DNA from: Bos javanicus
Lineage: Eukaryota > Chordata > Mammalia > Artiodactyla > Bovidae
Reading direction: 5' to 3'
Assembly (NCBI RefSeq): GCF_032452875.1
Contig: NC_083878.1
Location: forward strand, 39,199,878-39,263,877
DNA length: 64,000 nucleotides
Below, one piece after another: positions 9,862 to 21,643 of the stretch (positions are counted from its first letter, which is position 1; every line of letters begins with the position of its first letter). Under the pieces are notes generated by a model that was not told the DNA's origin, searched no databases, and worked only from the letters and a program-made list of their open reading frames with translations. The position numbers were made by a program, and so were the translations under genes.

Positions 9862-10080
9862 CCAGATGCTGCTAGTGGTAAAGTTCCCATCTGCCAATGC
9901 AGGAAATGTAAGAGACACAAGTGGGATCCCTAGGTTGGGAAGATCCCCTGGAGGAGAACATGGCAACCCACTCCAGTATTATTGCCTGAAGAATCCCATG
10001 GACAGAGGAGCTGAATGGGGTATAGTTCATAGGATCAACACAGAGTTGGACATGACTGAAGCGACTTAGCATGCATGCAT
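9862..10080 (+). mobile_element. Bov-tA SINE, diverged
   Basis: It has an altered head (gatgctgctagtggtaaag), the body ccactccagtattattgcctg and the end gacttagcatgcatgcatg. I could not fix a target-site duplication. Confidence 0.87.
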
Positions 10081-10085
10081 GTATG

Positions 10086-10969
10086 AGTATTGTAGCATTA
10101 AGCAGTAATATTTTCCCTACAATCTCTTCAGTACCTGGGAGTACTGTTTCTCTTTCTTATATAAGACTGAACATTTACACAGAATTCTAGACAATGCCTT
10201 CTCCCAGAAAGATAGTTTTAGAGAATTGCATTAGATCACCTGATAAAATTTATTTTGGAATCTTTCATACTGTTAATTCTATGAATAAATTATAGGTTAG
10301 CTTTTTCTGGATGATGGTCCTAAATGTAAGGCTTCTTCTCTATCCTGAAGCTCCAGCTCTTTCACCATCCATACTGTCACTGGCATGCTTATTGGTACTT
10401 CTGCTCTGTTATTCCATCCTCAACTGCTTATCACATATACTCTGCAACCTCCATTTCATCTTACCCTCTTCTACATGCTCAAATGTTTACATAAATTCTC
10501 CACACCCACCCATGCTTCAGCATGACTCTTTCTCAAGAATACTCTTCCTCTGTACTTCTCTTGAGTGAAAAATTTAGGAGGAGAGAGTCAGATCTTCAAA
10601 TATTTCCTTTGTCACTTTTAGACCTTTTCACTCCACTATTATGCACTGTTCACTCATTCTTTTAGGTATAAAGCATCCATCTTGACTATCCCCATGCATT
10701 CTTGTCCATGTCATCTACCAACTTCCTGAATACTCACATTTAGCCAAGTTCTAAACATCCATCTTAGCAGCATCCCAGCATCCCAGAGATCACTGTTACC
10801 TTGGAATTTCAATTGGACCCATTCTACACCTGGAGTTGCTTGATGTCAATGACTGTCATTCGTTGTCCATTTTAGGAAGCATGATCCCACTTTTGGCCTA
10901 GTTATCATCTGAGATTGTTTCCCATCTAAAAATCTCAGGCTCTACTATAATCTCCTGTCCTTCCTCTTC
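10086..10969. other. Non-genic, pyrimidine-rich on the plus strand
   Basis: From about 10320 the plus strand is strongly C+T-biased. I cannot assign it to a repeat family. An 85-codon frame at 10311-10568 reads as low-complexity Leu/Ser/Cys and is unsupported. Confidence 0.45.
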
Positions 10970-10983
10970 CCTGTTTCCTGTAT

Positions 10984-11188
10984 GTGCTGTGCTTTGCTGA
11001 GTCATGTCTGACTCTTTGTGACGCCATGGACTGTAGTCTGCCAGGCTCCTCTTCCATGGGATTCTCCAGGCAAGAATATTGGAGTGGGTTACCATGCCCT
11101 TCTCCAGGGGATCTTCTCAATCCTGAGATCAAACCTGGGTGTCCTGTATTGGCAGGCAGATTCTTTACCAGTTGAGCTACCAGGGAAG
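10984..11188 (-). mobile_element. Bov-tA SINE with exact target-site duplication
   Basis: A full minus-strand element runs from tgtgctgtgctttgctgagt to ctaccagggaag. The 14-mer cctgtttcctgtat flanks it at 10970-10983 and 11189-11202. Confidence 0.94.
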
Positions 11189-11202
11189 CCTGTTTCCTGT
11201 AT

Positions 11203-11781
11203 AACTACTCTCTTAACCTTATTATATTCAGGAGGACAACCTCCCCTCTTGTCTACTGCTATCATCCCTCTTCTAGGTTTACTTCTTCTGTATCTGTACT
11301 TCAGACTTCCTTGATTTCTTACAGAAGGTATCTCCAATATCCCAGTTTTATAAGCTTTCTACCTCCCTATTACATAATACAGTCATACAAAACTTATTTA
11401 ATGAAGGAAGTTGGGGCCATAAAGAAGACTTTTTGTTTTTCCATTTACAGATTTAGTTGTATTTGCATCCCACCCAATCCCTTTTCCCATCGTTGCAAAG
11501 GAACAAGTATCTTCTTCCTATCAAAGATGGACACATCCAGCAGTTAATGAATTACCCATTGCCGTCATTTCTGAAATCTGTGGCTAGCAATTATCCCTAT
11601 TTCTGGAGTCATTTTTCCCTCTGCATGAAATCATGGTAAAGTAATTCACGATTGAAAAAATAAATATTCCAGCTATCTATTACTTTCTCTTTGTCCCTTC
11701 ACAAGCTGAAATGTCAAAATCAGCCAGTATGCACCATATCGAATTACTCATTTAAAGTTACTGCTTAAACCAACTCAAATC
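11203..11781. other. Non-genic, pyrimidine-rich on the plus strand
   Basis: This continues the C+T-biased block interrupted by the SINE. No repeat family is recognised, and the frames (60-98 codons) lack motifs. Confidence 0.45.
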
Positions 11782-11840
11782 AGATTCTAAAATCACTCTC
11801 AATTACTGTTGTAGTCCAGTTCATGTGAAAACCTTGATTG
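11782..11840 (+). repeat. 59-bp direct repeat, copy 1
   Basis: The segment from agattctaaaatcactctc to gtgaaaaccttgattg recurs at 12307-12365 with one mismatch (C/T at the base in gtagt[c/t]cagtt). The copies are 525 bp apart and enclose 466 bp of unrelated sequence. Confidence 0.95.
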
Positions 11841-12214
11841 TCCAAACAAGTGGACTGATCTTGAAGCTAAAAACTAGTATGAGATACAGATCCAAAGTGA
11901 TATGGGGAGGAAAAAGTCAGAAAGTACAACTCCAGGATGAGAACACAGACAATCAAGGTCACATACCAAGAGACCAACTTTGAACACCAAGCTTGAAAGG
12001 TCAATCAAAGGACTGTAAGTCAATTATGGAGCCAAAAGTTTAGCATCATAAGATCAGATACCAGAGTATTTGTCCCCCAAACTGCCTTAGGAGAGCTGCA
12101 GCAAGATTAGAGGATTTTCTTTATTGATGGTCACTATCCATTAGTGTTCCCTCCTACTCTGTTGTTTCTCTTGGTATTTCTATTTCATGCCCCTCTCTTA
12201 TCTCCTCTCAAAGA

Positions 12215-12308
12215 CCAATAAGTAGACAGACAGATGGATAGGTAGACAGACAGATAGGAAGGAAAGGAGAAGGGGAGGGAAGAAGGAAAGAGACAAGGAA
12301 GAAAAAAG
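12215..12308. repeat. (GACA/GATA)n and purine-rich low-complexity tract
   Basis: Imperfect tagacagacagat units merge into an A+G-only run (aggaaaggagaaggggaggg). It ends exactly where copy 2 of the 59-bp repeat begins. Confidence 0.85.
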
Positions 12309-12365
12309 ATTCTAAAATCACTCTCAATTACTGTTGTAGTTCAGTTCATGTGAAAACCTTGATTG
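12307..12365 (+). repeat. 59-bp direct repeat, copy 2
   Basis: This second copy is 58/59 identical to 11782-11840. It runs straight into an ancient repeat beginning gggtgctccagagaaataaa. Confidence 0.95.
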
Positions 12366-12835
12366 GGTGCTCCAGAGAAATAAACCAGTATGATATATCT
12401 ATATCTGCGCCTGTATTTTATATGTCTATCCAGAGACATTTTTAGAAAATGTCATGCAGTTGTGGATACTGGCAAGTTTGAAATGTGCAGGGCTGGTTAG
12501 CAGTCCGGAAATCTCAGGAGGCACTGTTGCAACCTTAAGTTGGTTCCAAAGCGTCCGGAGGCAGAATTCCTTCCTCAGGAGACTTCAGTCTTTTCATAAG
12601 GCTTTTGACTAACTGCAGGAATTGTGTCCATGTTAAGAAAGGTAATCTCCTTTACTCAAAGTTTATTAATTTAGATACTAATTACATTAAAAAAATACCT
12701 TTATGACAACATCTCGACTGGTGTTTGAACAAGCAGTTGGGCACTATAGACTAAGTAAGGTAACATGTAAAAATAACCAATCCAAATAGCTATAGTAACA
12801 TAAAATAAAAATATTTTCACATAAGCTAAAAAATT
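12366..12835 (+). mobile_element. Ancient mammalian interspersed repeat (L1M- or MER-like)
   Basis: The order of modules is typical of an old, widespread mammalian repeat: ggtgctccagagaaataaac, then ctcctttactcaaagttt, then acatctcgactggtgtttga, then ggtaacatgtaaaaataacc. I recognise the family by these modules but cannot name it safely. Confidence 0.5.
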
Positions 12836-13220
12836 ATTTTCCATCTTGCTCCTGCTTAACCTCTTCTGATATTCTCCCCCATGAAACCTAAACTCGAATT
12901 ATGATGAAAGAGAAATCATCGTGTGCTCTCCTGCTTCTATACCTCAGGTACGTTTTGTCTTATCTGTCAACACTCCCCTGTTTTCTCTAATAATTTTAAC
13001 TACTAAGTCTCATTCTTTTTTTTTTTTTTTTTACTAAGTCTCATTCTGATTACTGCTTCCTCTGTGACATCTTTTTGGAATTTCCCAGGATTTTTCAGAT
13101 ATTCCGTCCTCTAGCCCTTCATTTGATTTTACAAACATTTCCAATTATCACATGATTTTTTATTTTCTGTTTCTCTGTTTACCTTCTTATAGCCACACAC
13201 ATGACAAGATTAACCATAGT
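12836..13220. other. Non-genic spacer
   Basis: This includes a T-run at ~13015-13032 flanked by a short repeat (actaagtctcattct on both sides, ~13002 and ~13034), consistent with local slippage. No gene is seen. Confidence 0.5.
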
Positions 13221-13229
13221 CTTTAGTTC

Positions 13230-13436
13230 CTGGTGGCTCAGAGGTTAAAGCATCTGCCTGCAATGCAAGAGACCTGGGTTCGATCCCTGGGTCGGGAAGA
13301 TCTCCTGGAGAAGGAAATGGCAACCCACTCCAGTATTCTTGCCTGGAGAATCCCATGGACAGAGGAGCCTGGTGGGCTACAGTCCACGGGGTTGCAAAGA
13401 GTCGGACACGACTGAGTGACTTCAATTTCACTTTCA
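13230..13436 (+). mobile_element. Bov-tA SINE abutting a BovB 3' end
   Basis: A young, full Bov-tA with few CpG losses. The 9-mer ctttagttc flanks it at 13221-13229 and 13437-13445. The right copy overlaps the first bases of the BovB terminal repeat, so the SINE appears to have landed at the BovB edge. Confidence 0.93.
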
Positions 13437-13440
13437 CTTT

Positions 13441-14896
13441 AGTTCAGTTCAGTTCAATAGGTCAGTCATGTCCAGTCTGCGATCCCATGGACTGCAGGAT
13501 GCCAGGTTTCTCTGTCCATCACCAACTCCTGGAACTTGCTCAAACTATGTCCATCGAGTCAGTGACGTCATCTAACCATTTCATCCGCTGTCTTCCCCTT
13601 CTCCTCCTGCATTCAATCCTTCCCAAAATCAGGGTCTTTTCAAATGAGTCAGTTCTTCACATCAGGTGGCAAAAGGACTGGAGTTTTAGCATCAGTTCTT
13701 TCAATAAATATTCAGGACTGATTTCCTTTAGGATTGTCCAAAGGACTCTAAAGTCTTCTCCAATACCACAGTTCAAAAGCATCAGTTCTTCGGCACTCAG
13801 CTTTCTTTATAGTCCAACTCTCACATCTGTAAGTGACTATTGGAAAAACCATAGCCTTGACTAGACTGACCTTGTCTCTGGTTTTTAATATGCTGTCTAG
13901 GTCGGTCATAGCTTTTCTTCCAAGGAGCAAGCATCTTTTAATTTCATGGTTGCAGTCACCATCTGCAGCGATTTCGAAGATCCCCAAATAAAGCCTCTCA
14001 CTGTTTCCACTGTTTACGCTTCTGTTTGCCATGAAGTGATGGGACTGGATGCCATGATCTTCATTTTCTGAATGTTGAGTCTTAAGCCAACTTTTTCACT
14101 CTCCTCTTTCACTTTCATCAGGAGGCTCTTTAGTTCTTCTTCGCTCTCTTCCATAAGGGTGGTGTCATCTGCATATCTGAGGTTACTGATATTTCTCCCA
14201 GCAATCTCCTGGCAACACGAAGATGGATCACTCTCCTAGAGCCAGACATCTTGGAATGAGAAGTCAAGTGGGCCTAAGGAAGCATCACCTTAGCATGAAC
14301 AAAGCTTGTGGTGGTGATGGAATCTCAGTTGAGCTATTTCAAATCCTAAAAGATGATGCTATGAAAGTGCTGCACTTTAATATGCCAACAAATTTGGAAA
14401 ACTCAGCAGTGGCCACAGGACTGGAAAAGGTCAGTTTTCATTCCAATTCCAAAGAAAGGCAATGCCAAAGAATGCTCAAGCTAATGCACAATTGCACTCA
14501 TCTCACACGCTATCAAAGTAATGCTCAAAATTCTCCAAGCAGGCTTCAACAGTACGTGAAACACGAACTTCCAGATGTTCAAGATGGATTTAGAAAAGGC
14601 AGAGGAACCAGAGATCCAATTCCCAACATCTGTTGGATCATCAAAAAAGCAAGAAAGTTCCAGAAAAACATCTATTTCTGCTTTATTGACTATGCCAAAG
14701 CCTTTGACTGTGTGGATCACAACAAACTGTGGAAAATTCTGAAAGAGATGGGAATACCAGATGACCTTAACTGCCTCCTGAGAAATCTGTATGTAGGTCA
14801 AGAAGTAACAGTTAGAACTGGACATGGAACAACAGACTAGTTCCAAATTGGGAAAGGAGTATGTCAAGACTGTATATTGTCACCCTGTTTATTTAA
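13441..14896. mobile_element. BovB with internal 5' inversion (twin-priming type)
   Basis: The left segment 13441 to ~14207 is minus-strand BovB, from the 3' end to the text encoding AGRNIN just before the YADD box. The right segment, from ~14222 to 14896, is plus-strand BovB from the linker to the CLFN codons after QGCILSP. The segments are adjacent in the element, with about 60 bp missing between them. 3' part in minus and 5' part inverted beyond it is the order twin priming predicts. Confidence 0.9.
14223..14840 (+). pseudogene. BovB RT N-terminal part, inverted segment, 205 codons
   Basis: The frame contains KACGGDGISVELFQILKDD (linker), then a stretch out of register caused by offsetting frameshifts. 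It returns to frame at ELPDVQDGFRKGRGTRD and motif A FIDYAKAFDCVDH. It ends at a TAG replacing the Trp codon of the GTTDWFQ segment. The YADD box lies in the oppositely oriented left segment, so no intact RT can be read. Confidence 0.85.
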
Positions 14897-14929
14897 TCAT
14901 GGGCTTTAATTGGGTCTTAACTGTAAGAT

Positions 14930-15128
14930 TGGGTTTCCCTGGTGGCTCAGCTGGTAAAGAATCTGCTTATAATACAGGAGACCTGGGTTCAATCCCTGGG
15001 TTGGGAAGGTCCCCTGGAGAAGGGAACGGCTGCCCACTCCAGTATTCTGGCCTTGAGAATTCCATGGATTATGTATTACATGGGCTTGCAAAGAGCTAGA
15101 CATGACTGAGAGACTTTCACTTTCACTG
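14930..15128 (+). mobile_element. Bov-tA SINE
   Basis: A complete head and body (tttccctggtggctcagctg ... gcaaagagctagacatgac) with a ttcactttcact tail. The flanks share only ctgta, so the target-site duplication is uncertain. Confidence 0.9.
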
Positions 15129-15216
15129 TAGGGTCAGAGTCGCAGCCTTGGTATTCAAAATAGGACTTTATTGAGGAATACATAAAATAGTCATTGATTA
15201 AAAGAATAAGTGATGA

Positions 15217-15362
15217 AATTTTTTTATTTTTTTATTTTTTTAAATTTTTTATTCCTTTATTTCTCATGTGTTCCCCATCCTGAACCCTCCTCCCTCCTCC
15301 CTCCCCATACCATCCCTCTGGGTCATCCCAGTGCACCAGCCCCAAGCATCCAGCATCGTGCA
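15217..15362 (-). mobile_element. Young ruminant L1 3' end
   Basis: A poly(T)-rich left edge is followed by the reverse complement of the ruminant L1 terminal G-rich segment (ctcccctccctcctc-like text) and gggtcatcccagtgcaccag. A cattgatt match at 15192 and 15361 could be the target-site duplication if the tail is impure. Confidence 0.87.
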
Positions 15363-15419
15363 TTGATTTTTTTAAATTGGTGCTTTTTATTTAAAATAAA
15401 CTTGCCTTACAAATAGATA

Positions 15420-18400
15420 ATGTGGAATCAAATGTTTGCCTATAAAATTATTCAAAACACTGAGTTTATGTGTGAAGTTGCTACTTGGTATTAAGATAGT
15501 TAATAATGTAATTCCATAACACTGTTACCTTTGACATTTTCAAGTCAAAATGTATACACTAATGAATAATAAGACCTTTTAAATTTTTCTATTACCCTAA
15601 TGTTTCTGCTTGCTATGCATATTAAATATGAGCATTGGTCCTTGTGAGCTTAATTGCCATACAAATAGCAAAGATACTTAAACTGAATGATCCTTTATTA
15701 TTAACCCCTGTTACAAAACTGCTATATTAAAGCTTAAGAATTCATAGTACCTGTAATAATTTTCAGAGAAGCAATGACAATAATACAAATAACTTTTTCT
15801 TTATATTTTTAAATATATTAATTATTAAAATAATTTTGATTTCTCCAATCTGAGAAAGCTGCAAACATTACTGTGCTTCTTCCTTTATATACTCTAAAAT
15901 TAGAATATCATTATTACACTATTATTATTGAATGGTCAAAATCAGAATATTTGTATATGGGGAAGGCATAGCTCACTTGAAATGGGACCGTAACTTAATT
16001 GCTGCTTTATTAAACATGCCATAATAATATAGATTTAGCTTTTGTAATTTTAAAACTATGGAATTGGCACAGAAATATACATGTTAGAAAGACTAACACT
16101 GAATGAGCTTTCAATAAAAGCTATCATTTTTCCAGGTTGACTTATATTTTTATTGAAAACTGTTAGGACAAACTTTGAGAAAAAAATAAGTGCCTTCTTT
16201 TTATTAATAGAGGTGAGTACAATGATGCTAAACTTATTCAAAGGCACTTGATATAAAACAAACAAGTTATTGTTAAAAGCAAAACTTAAGCTCTTTCCTT
16301 CTTGTCATCATAGAATAAATAAAACTGATTGAACTACCAATTCTGGTAGTTAACTAAGTGTGTTATGAAGCCTATTTTCAATGATAATTAAGACATATCA
16401 TAGATGTTCAAACACCATATCATTGGGAAAAAACAATGATTTCACATATTATGCCCACATCATTTATACTCAGAAGTCTAACCTCATTCAAATCAATGTG
16501 CTAAAACTTGCCATTTACCACTCTTGTTGAGTTCTAAATTGGAAAGGTGAGAACAAATATATATTCTGTTCCAGTAAAGGTCATGTAGGAGCCAATTACT
16601 GAGCATTTGGGGTCACCGGCGTTTCTTGTAATTGGGCAACATTCAGAATCCAGACTTTTAAAAAACTACTTTTCCAAGCCACCTCACTATCTCTGTGTTC
16701 TCAACATACACATTCTTTTAACTACACGTATTTCGGTTGGAAAATAAAAATGGATCTTATCAGGCATGATTATCTTTACAGCCTAGAATGCATATTTTTA
16801 ACAGAATCTCTGCATGCCTAATGTTTACATACCAAGGCAAAATGACAATCTACAGGCAAGTAAAGCATGGGAGTTACCTGTTGTATCACAATATGCTGTA
16901 GATAAGAGAGGACAATATTGTCTACTTCAAACTCTCACATCCCTGCGCTAAGCTTTGGGACTATACTGCATTAAATTTCTATTGTCCTTTCAAAGATTAT
17001 TAAAGTACTTTCCATTAAGCCTAATGTCCTTATTCTCCTCACTTACTCTATAGAATCTTAGGCTATGCAGCCAACTTTTATCTTTGCATTCTCCTTCCCT
17101 TACTTTTTTAGATTAACCCTAATTTCCTTTACCTCTTTTCCAGAAAACTTTAACTCTGGTTTCCTCCAGAATTTTCACCTTGTAGACTGTACATGTCTAT
17201 ATACTCAAGTTGTTCTCAAAAATGTTATTCTTTTCTTGCCTTATCTGACACAAGATTCCCTGTTTTATTCTTGATAGCCTCTCAATTGGCAGGATTGCTT
17301 TCCTTTCTCATTGTAAAACACCTCCTGTTCAAGAAATATTCTGGGTATCATCTATACTTGCTTTTGTTTATTCCACATGCTTTCTCCAGCTGTCTTCTGG
17401 AAAATATCTTTTTCTTGGATGTTTAAGTTATTTGGCTATATCAATTGCCCCCCTTATCACTTTTGGGTAAATGTTCATTTATTGAATGCTTAGCTTCTGG
17501 TTTACAGATTTCCAATCCTTCTCCACTTTGTTATTTTCCATGCTAACTTGAGCATCTAAAATGCATCTTCTTTCAACACTCAAGCTACTACTTTTCTTGA
17601 CCTCATCAGTAACAAAATATTTTCTCCACTTCCGATATACAATTCCGTTGTTTCTAATGGACTCTGAGGTCATAAATTTAGTCATCTTTCTGTCTAAACA
17701 CCATCTCTATCAGTCTTTCTGGTTCTATATATTAGTTGTCATAGACTATTCAGCCAGTTAATACCTCTACTTTCCCTAATGAACCAACCCCTTATTCCTC
17801 ACCTTTTTTTTTTCTTAAAATTCATGGTCTGTTAATTAATAAATTATTTTAATAATAACATAAAATCCCTGGCCCTTTCAGCTTCTTTGCCCATTCCACA
17901 TGGAAAAACTACAACCAGACTAGAAATTCTGCAAACCATCACCCAAGAGGCCAAAACAGCTTTCACTAATTACAGACCCCAAATGGGTACAAAAAGCATT
18001 ATCACACTTATTCAACATATATTCAACATGGCTGTCAACCACTGGATATGTTCTCACTCTCAGCAGATGATCTAATCTTTTATTTCAACCTCTGACTGCA
18101 TCTTTTCATCTTTCTACTATGAAATTACTACAGCTGTATTCATTTTAAGTCCTTTTACCATCATAAACAAAAAAGCTTTCCACTTTTCATCTGACTTATC
18201 TTTTCACTTACATATCAGGCTCTGTTCTTTCCTATAGTTAAACAATTTTCTATACTACTTCCCAATAATCAATCTCTAATACATTCCCAGTAACGTTTAA
18301 ACATTTTCAAGTTCAATCCCTCTCTCTCAAAAAATAAGACAAAGGCAAACAAACCAGTAACAATTTGATATCACGTTTTCCTAGCTATGATGTAACATGT

Positions 18401-19297
18401 TGACTTTCATAAGGAAATACCTTCCAAGAAGTAATCAACATCGTGTTTCTTCATCTCCATGTTTCCTAATCTTATACTCACTCAAAGGCCTACTGCAATG
18501 AGGCTTCAGCTCCCATAATTCCTTCAGTATAGCTCTTGCTGCTATGTCTACAACCATCTCTACAGAGCTAAATACAGTGGTATTTTCATCCCGATATGTC
18601 TTGAACTGTCAAGAGTATTTGACCTTGTTCCTTCTGCCCTAAATTTTTTCCTTCCTAAAGTTTCCCTGGGAATGCAAGCTGGATATCTTCCTTCAAATTC
18701 ACTTATGGCTTGTTATTGTTCTATTCTACAGAGTCACTTTATACCTGTTTTTCCCCTCTTGGAATTTCTTGGCCAATCCCTCTATTACTTCTCCTCCTCC
18801 TGCTCCTACACACACACACATACACATACACATTCCTTTTTGGTTGTCTGATATTCTTTTTAAAATTCACATCGTTTTTCAGGAAATACATATTTTTTTT
18901 CTTAATATCTGACCAAGTAGCTTTGATACTCCCCTCAGCTTAACTAAATGTTGGACTGGTTTCTTCCTGAAATAAGCCCCTGAGCTCCCTTTTCTTGGAG
19001 CATTTACTTTAGATAACTTAAAATTGTAGATTCTTTCTTTGCCCCTTTGAAATGTAAATCTTCTCCTAGGCTCCTGTCAACTTTAAAACCCAGAAATGTC
19101 TGTCTCAAGAACCTAGGAGCCTTCTCTTTGAAATGTAATTATCAAGAAAAATAGTGCCCCATCTCCAAGGCTCTGTGGGAGGGTAGAAGCCTAACTTCTG
19201 ATAAGTGACAATTAGCAAAGGACAGGGTAATCACACTGACCAAACTTCCACCTAACATCTTCTAAGACTTTTCCACCTTCTCACTTCAGTGCTTAAA
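15420..19297. other. 3.9-kb repeat-poor non-genic block
   Basis: I recognise no transposon of useful length. The part 15420-16960 is AT-rich with varied, non-repetitive sequence. The part 16980-19290 is C+T-biased on the plus strand. A short (CA)n tract lies at 18808-18832. Open frames of 60-77 codons have no motif. Confidence 0.5.
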
Positions 19298-19309
19298 AAC
19301 TCTCCTGCC

Positions 19310-19485
19310 CATACCATTCCTCTGGGTCAGGATGGGGAACACATGTATACCTGTGTATACCTGTGGTGGATTCATTTTGATATATGGCAAAACCAATACA
19401 ATATTGTAAAGTTAAAAAATAAAATTAAATTAAAAAAAAAAAATCTACAACCTCAAGCCGAAAAAAAAAAAAACACCAAAAAAAC
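19310..19485 (+). mobile_element. Young L1 3' end with two-part poly(A) tail
   Basis: The body has gtatacctgtggtggattca and ccaatacaatattgtaaag, the ruminant L1 terminus. The A-tract is followed by about 17 non-A bases (tctacaacctcaagccg) and a second A-tract. The 12-mer aactctcctgcc flanks it at 19298-19309 and 19486-19497. The body also has an internal deletion joining ctctgggtca to ggatggggaa. Confidence 0.9.
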
Positions 19486-19719
19486 AACTCTCCTGCCTTT
19501 TGTTTCACAGGGCTTGAATTCTATTTCTTCTCCCTATTGCAATAATCTTGAATAATGACTCCCTTGCTCGTTTAATTCTGTCCAGTTCATTTTTTTTTTC
19601 CTTAGACACTCCCTATGTGGATAGAATTCGCCCACTATAATGTTTTCAGTGTATCACAAAACCCTCCTGTTTAATTTTGGTGTCTTTTTGCTTGGTGTGT
19701 TTGTACACTTCTCAGATCA

Positions 19720-20037
19720 CCATCTGATTAGACTGTAGGTTCCGAGGTCAGTTTTTTTTTTTTTTTTCTTTTTCTCCTTTCTCTATTTTCTGGAAGTGAA
19801 AGTGTTAGTCTTTCAGTTGTGTCTGACGCTCTGTGACTCCATGGACTGTAGCTCACCAGGCTCCTCTGTCCATGGAATTCTCCAGGCAGGAATACTGAAG
19901 TGGGTAGACATTCCCTTCTCCAGGAGATCTTCCCAACTTGGAGACTGACTCAGGTCTCCTACATTGCAGGCAGATTCTTTACCATCTGAGCCACTCACAA
20001 TAAAAGTTCAATAAATGTTAGTTGAATGAGTGAAGGA
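19720..20037 (+). mobile_element. L2 3' end, interrupted
   Basis: The sequence agactgtaggttccgaggtc and, beyond the SINE, aaagttcaataaatgttagttgaatgag match the L2 terminal region. The Bov-tA at 19796-19995 and a T-run near 19750 interrupt it. Confidence 0.55.
19796..19995 (-). mobile_element. Bov-tA SINE inside an L2
   Basis: A full minus-strand element runs from agtgaaagtgttagtctttc to taccatctgagccac. The head end reads straight into L2 sequence. Confidence 0.9.
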
Positions 20038-20039
20038 AT

Positions 20040-21484
20040 TGGTTACATCTATTTCTCAGTGTCTGTCTACTTTTGTCCTGTCTTCCTTCAGATTTATTTT
20101 AAATTCAATGCTCTGCAAAACTTTCCTCCTTAAAACATTCTTAATTTTTTGGCCCTTCTGTCCTCTCATCACATGGATCTAACCAGACACTGAGCCCGAT
20201 TCATTCCAATCATTTTTCTCTCTGTGTTAGAACCTGAGCATATGAACATTGTTGATGAAACTCATACAACTATGACTTTATTGCAGAAAGTGATGAAACA
20301 ACTTAGTTTGTACTGGTTGATGGTTTATTCTCTATAAATACTAGGGTTGTTAAGACTTAATTTTGAAATATCCTTTCTTCTTGTCCAATACTCTCACTAG
20401 ACAGCCACATAAAAACTTAACACTTCAAATGGCATTTATATTCTTAGGCTCTCAAATTTATAAAAATAATTATTCACCTATTTTTTTTATACTTCTGCTA
20501 TGTCTTTGGTTTTTAGGTTTCTTGTTAGATTTTTTTCCCCCATTTAATTATTTAACATCTACAATACAATTATGTTGTAATTTTGGTATGTGAGTAATTT
20601 TATCCTATTTAAACTACTGTACCACCATAAATTAGTAAATATTGGTAATTATCCACTAGACATAGATTTTTAACTTACTTGTACACAGATGAACAATTTT
20701 CCCTTATAATGCAATTTATTGCTTCCTCTGTAATGAAATAATCTGAAATAATTTCTACATTTCTAAATTTATGTTCTATTTTTTGTTTTGTTTCCTTGAC
20801 TGCATTGGCCATATATTGTCAAAATTATTATCCTCAAAAATTCAGCTCTTGGATTTATTTATCAACTCTGTTTTTAAAAGACATTTATTAGCTTATGCTT
20901 CGTGTAAGATTCATAATTTCTTGGTATCCTCAATATTTTTTTGTTTTATATATTACAATATTTTGATTTAAACAATTCATTTGGTAAATTTTATTCTTTA
21001 TTTTTCTACAAGAACTTGAAACTATTGAATTGCCTTACAATATCTACTAAGTTAAACATTAGAAAAGTTTTAATCAAAGTCCTTAAGATTTGAGAACTTG
21101 TGCCTCATCTTGAAAAAATGTAAAAACTCACAATCACATTTTAAAGCATTTCAAAATGGATTAAATATTGTGACTAAATACAAATAAAAAAATAAAGTGA
21201 AATGATCATTTTTGTATGGCAAGTTATTTCTTTAAATGTTGACCATATGACAATAAGGAGTCTTCATATGATTGTTACCCAAGTTTTCTCTGCTAGTTTC
21301 ACAATAAGTGGGTCAATTTCTGTGTTAACTTTCTAGATCTGTTTTGATTTCAAAGTGAAAAATCCATTTAAAAATAACTTTATTTCATGTTACCATAAAC
21401 AAGATATGGGGGAATAATAGCCAAAACAAACAAAATAAAACTATGTGCATGTATTGGTGATAAAAGAAAAATATTTTATGGTAG
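20040..21484. other. Non-genic, AT-rich
   Basis: No repeat or gene is recognised. Several T-rich runs and frames of 60-77 codons rich in Phe/Leu/Ile reflect base composition. Confidence 0.5.
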
Positions 21485-21494
21485 AAAGTGATAT

Positions 21495-21633
21495 TATATA
21501 TATAGATAGATATGTAGATACAGATAGATATGGTTATATTGTCAATTTTATTCTTTTTAAAATTTATTTATTTTTAATTGGAGGTAATTGCTTTACAATA
21601 TTGTGCTGGTTTCCACCTACATCAACATGAATC
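21495..21633 (-). mobile_element. Short L1 3' end with microsatellite tail
   Basis: Minus-strand L1 terminus (ttttaattggaggtaattgc ... catcaacatgaatc). To its left is a TA/GATA-rich stretch (atagatagatatgtagatac). The 10-mer aaagtgatat at 21485-21494 and 21634-21643 encloses both, so the low-complexity part is probably a degenerate tail. Confidence 0.75.
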
Positions 21634-21643
21634 AAAGTGATAT

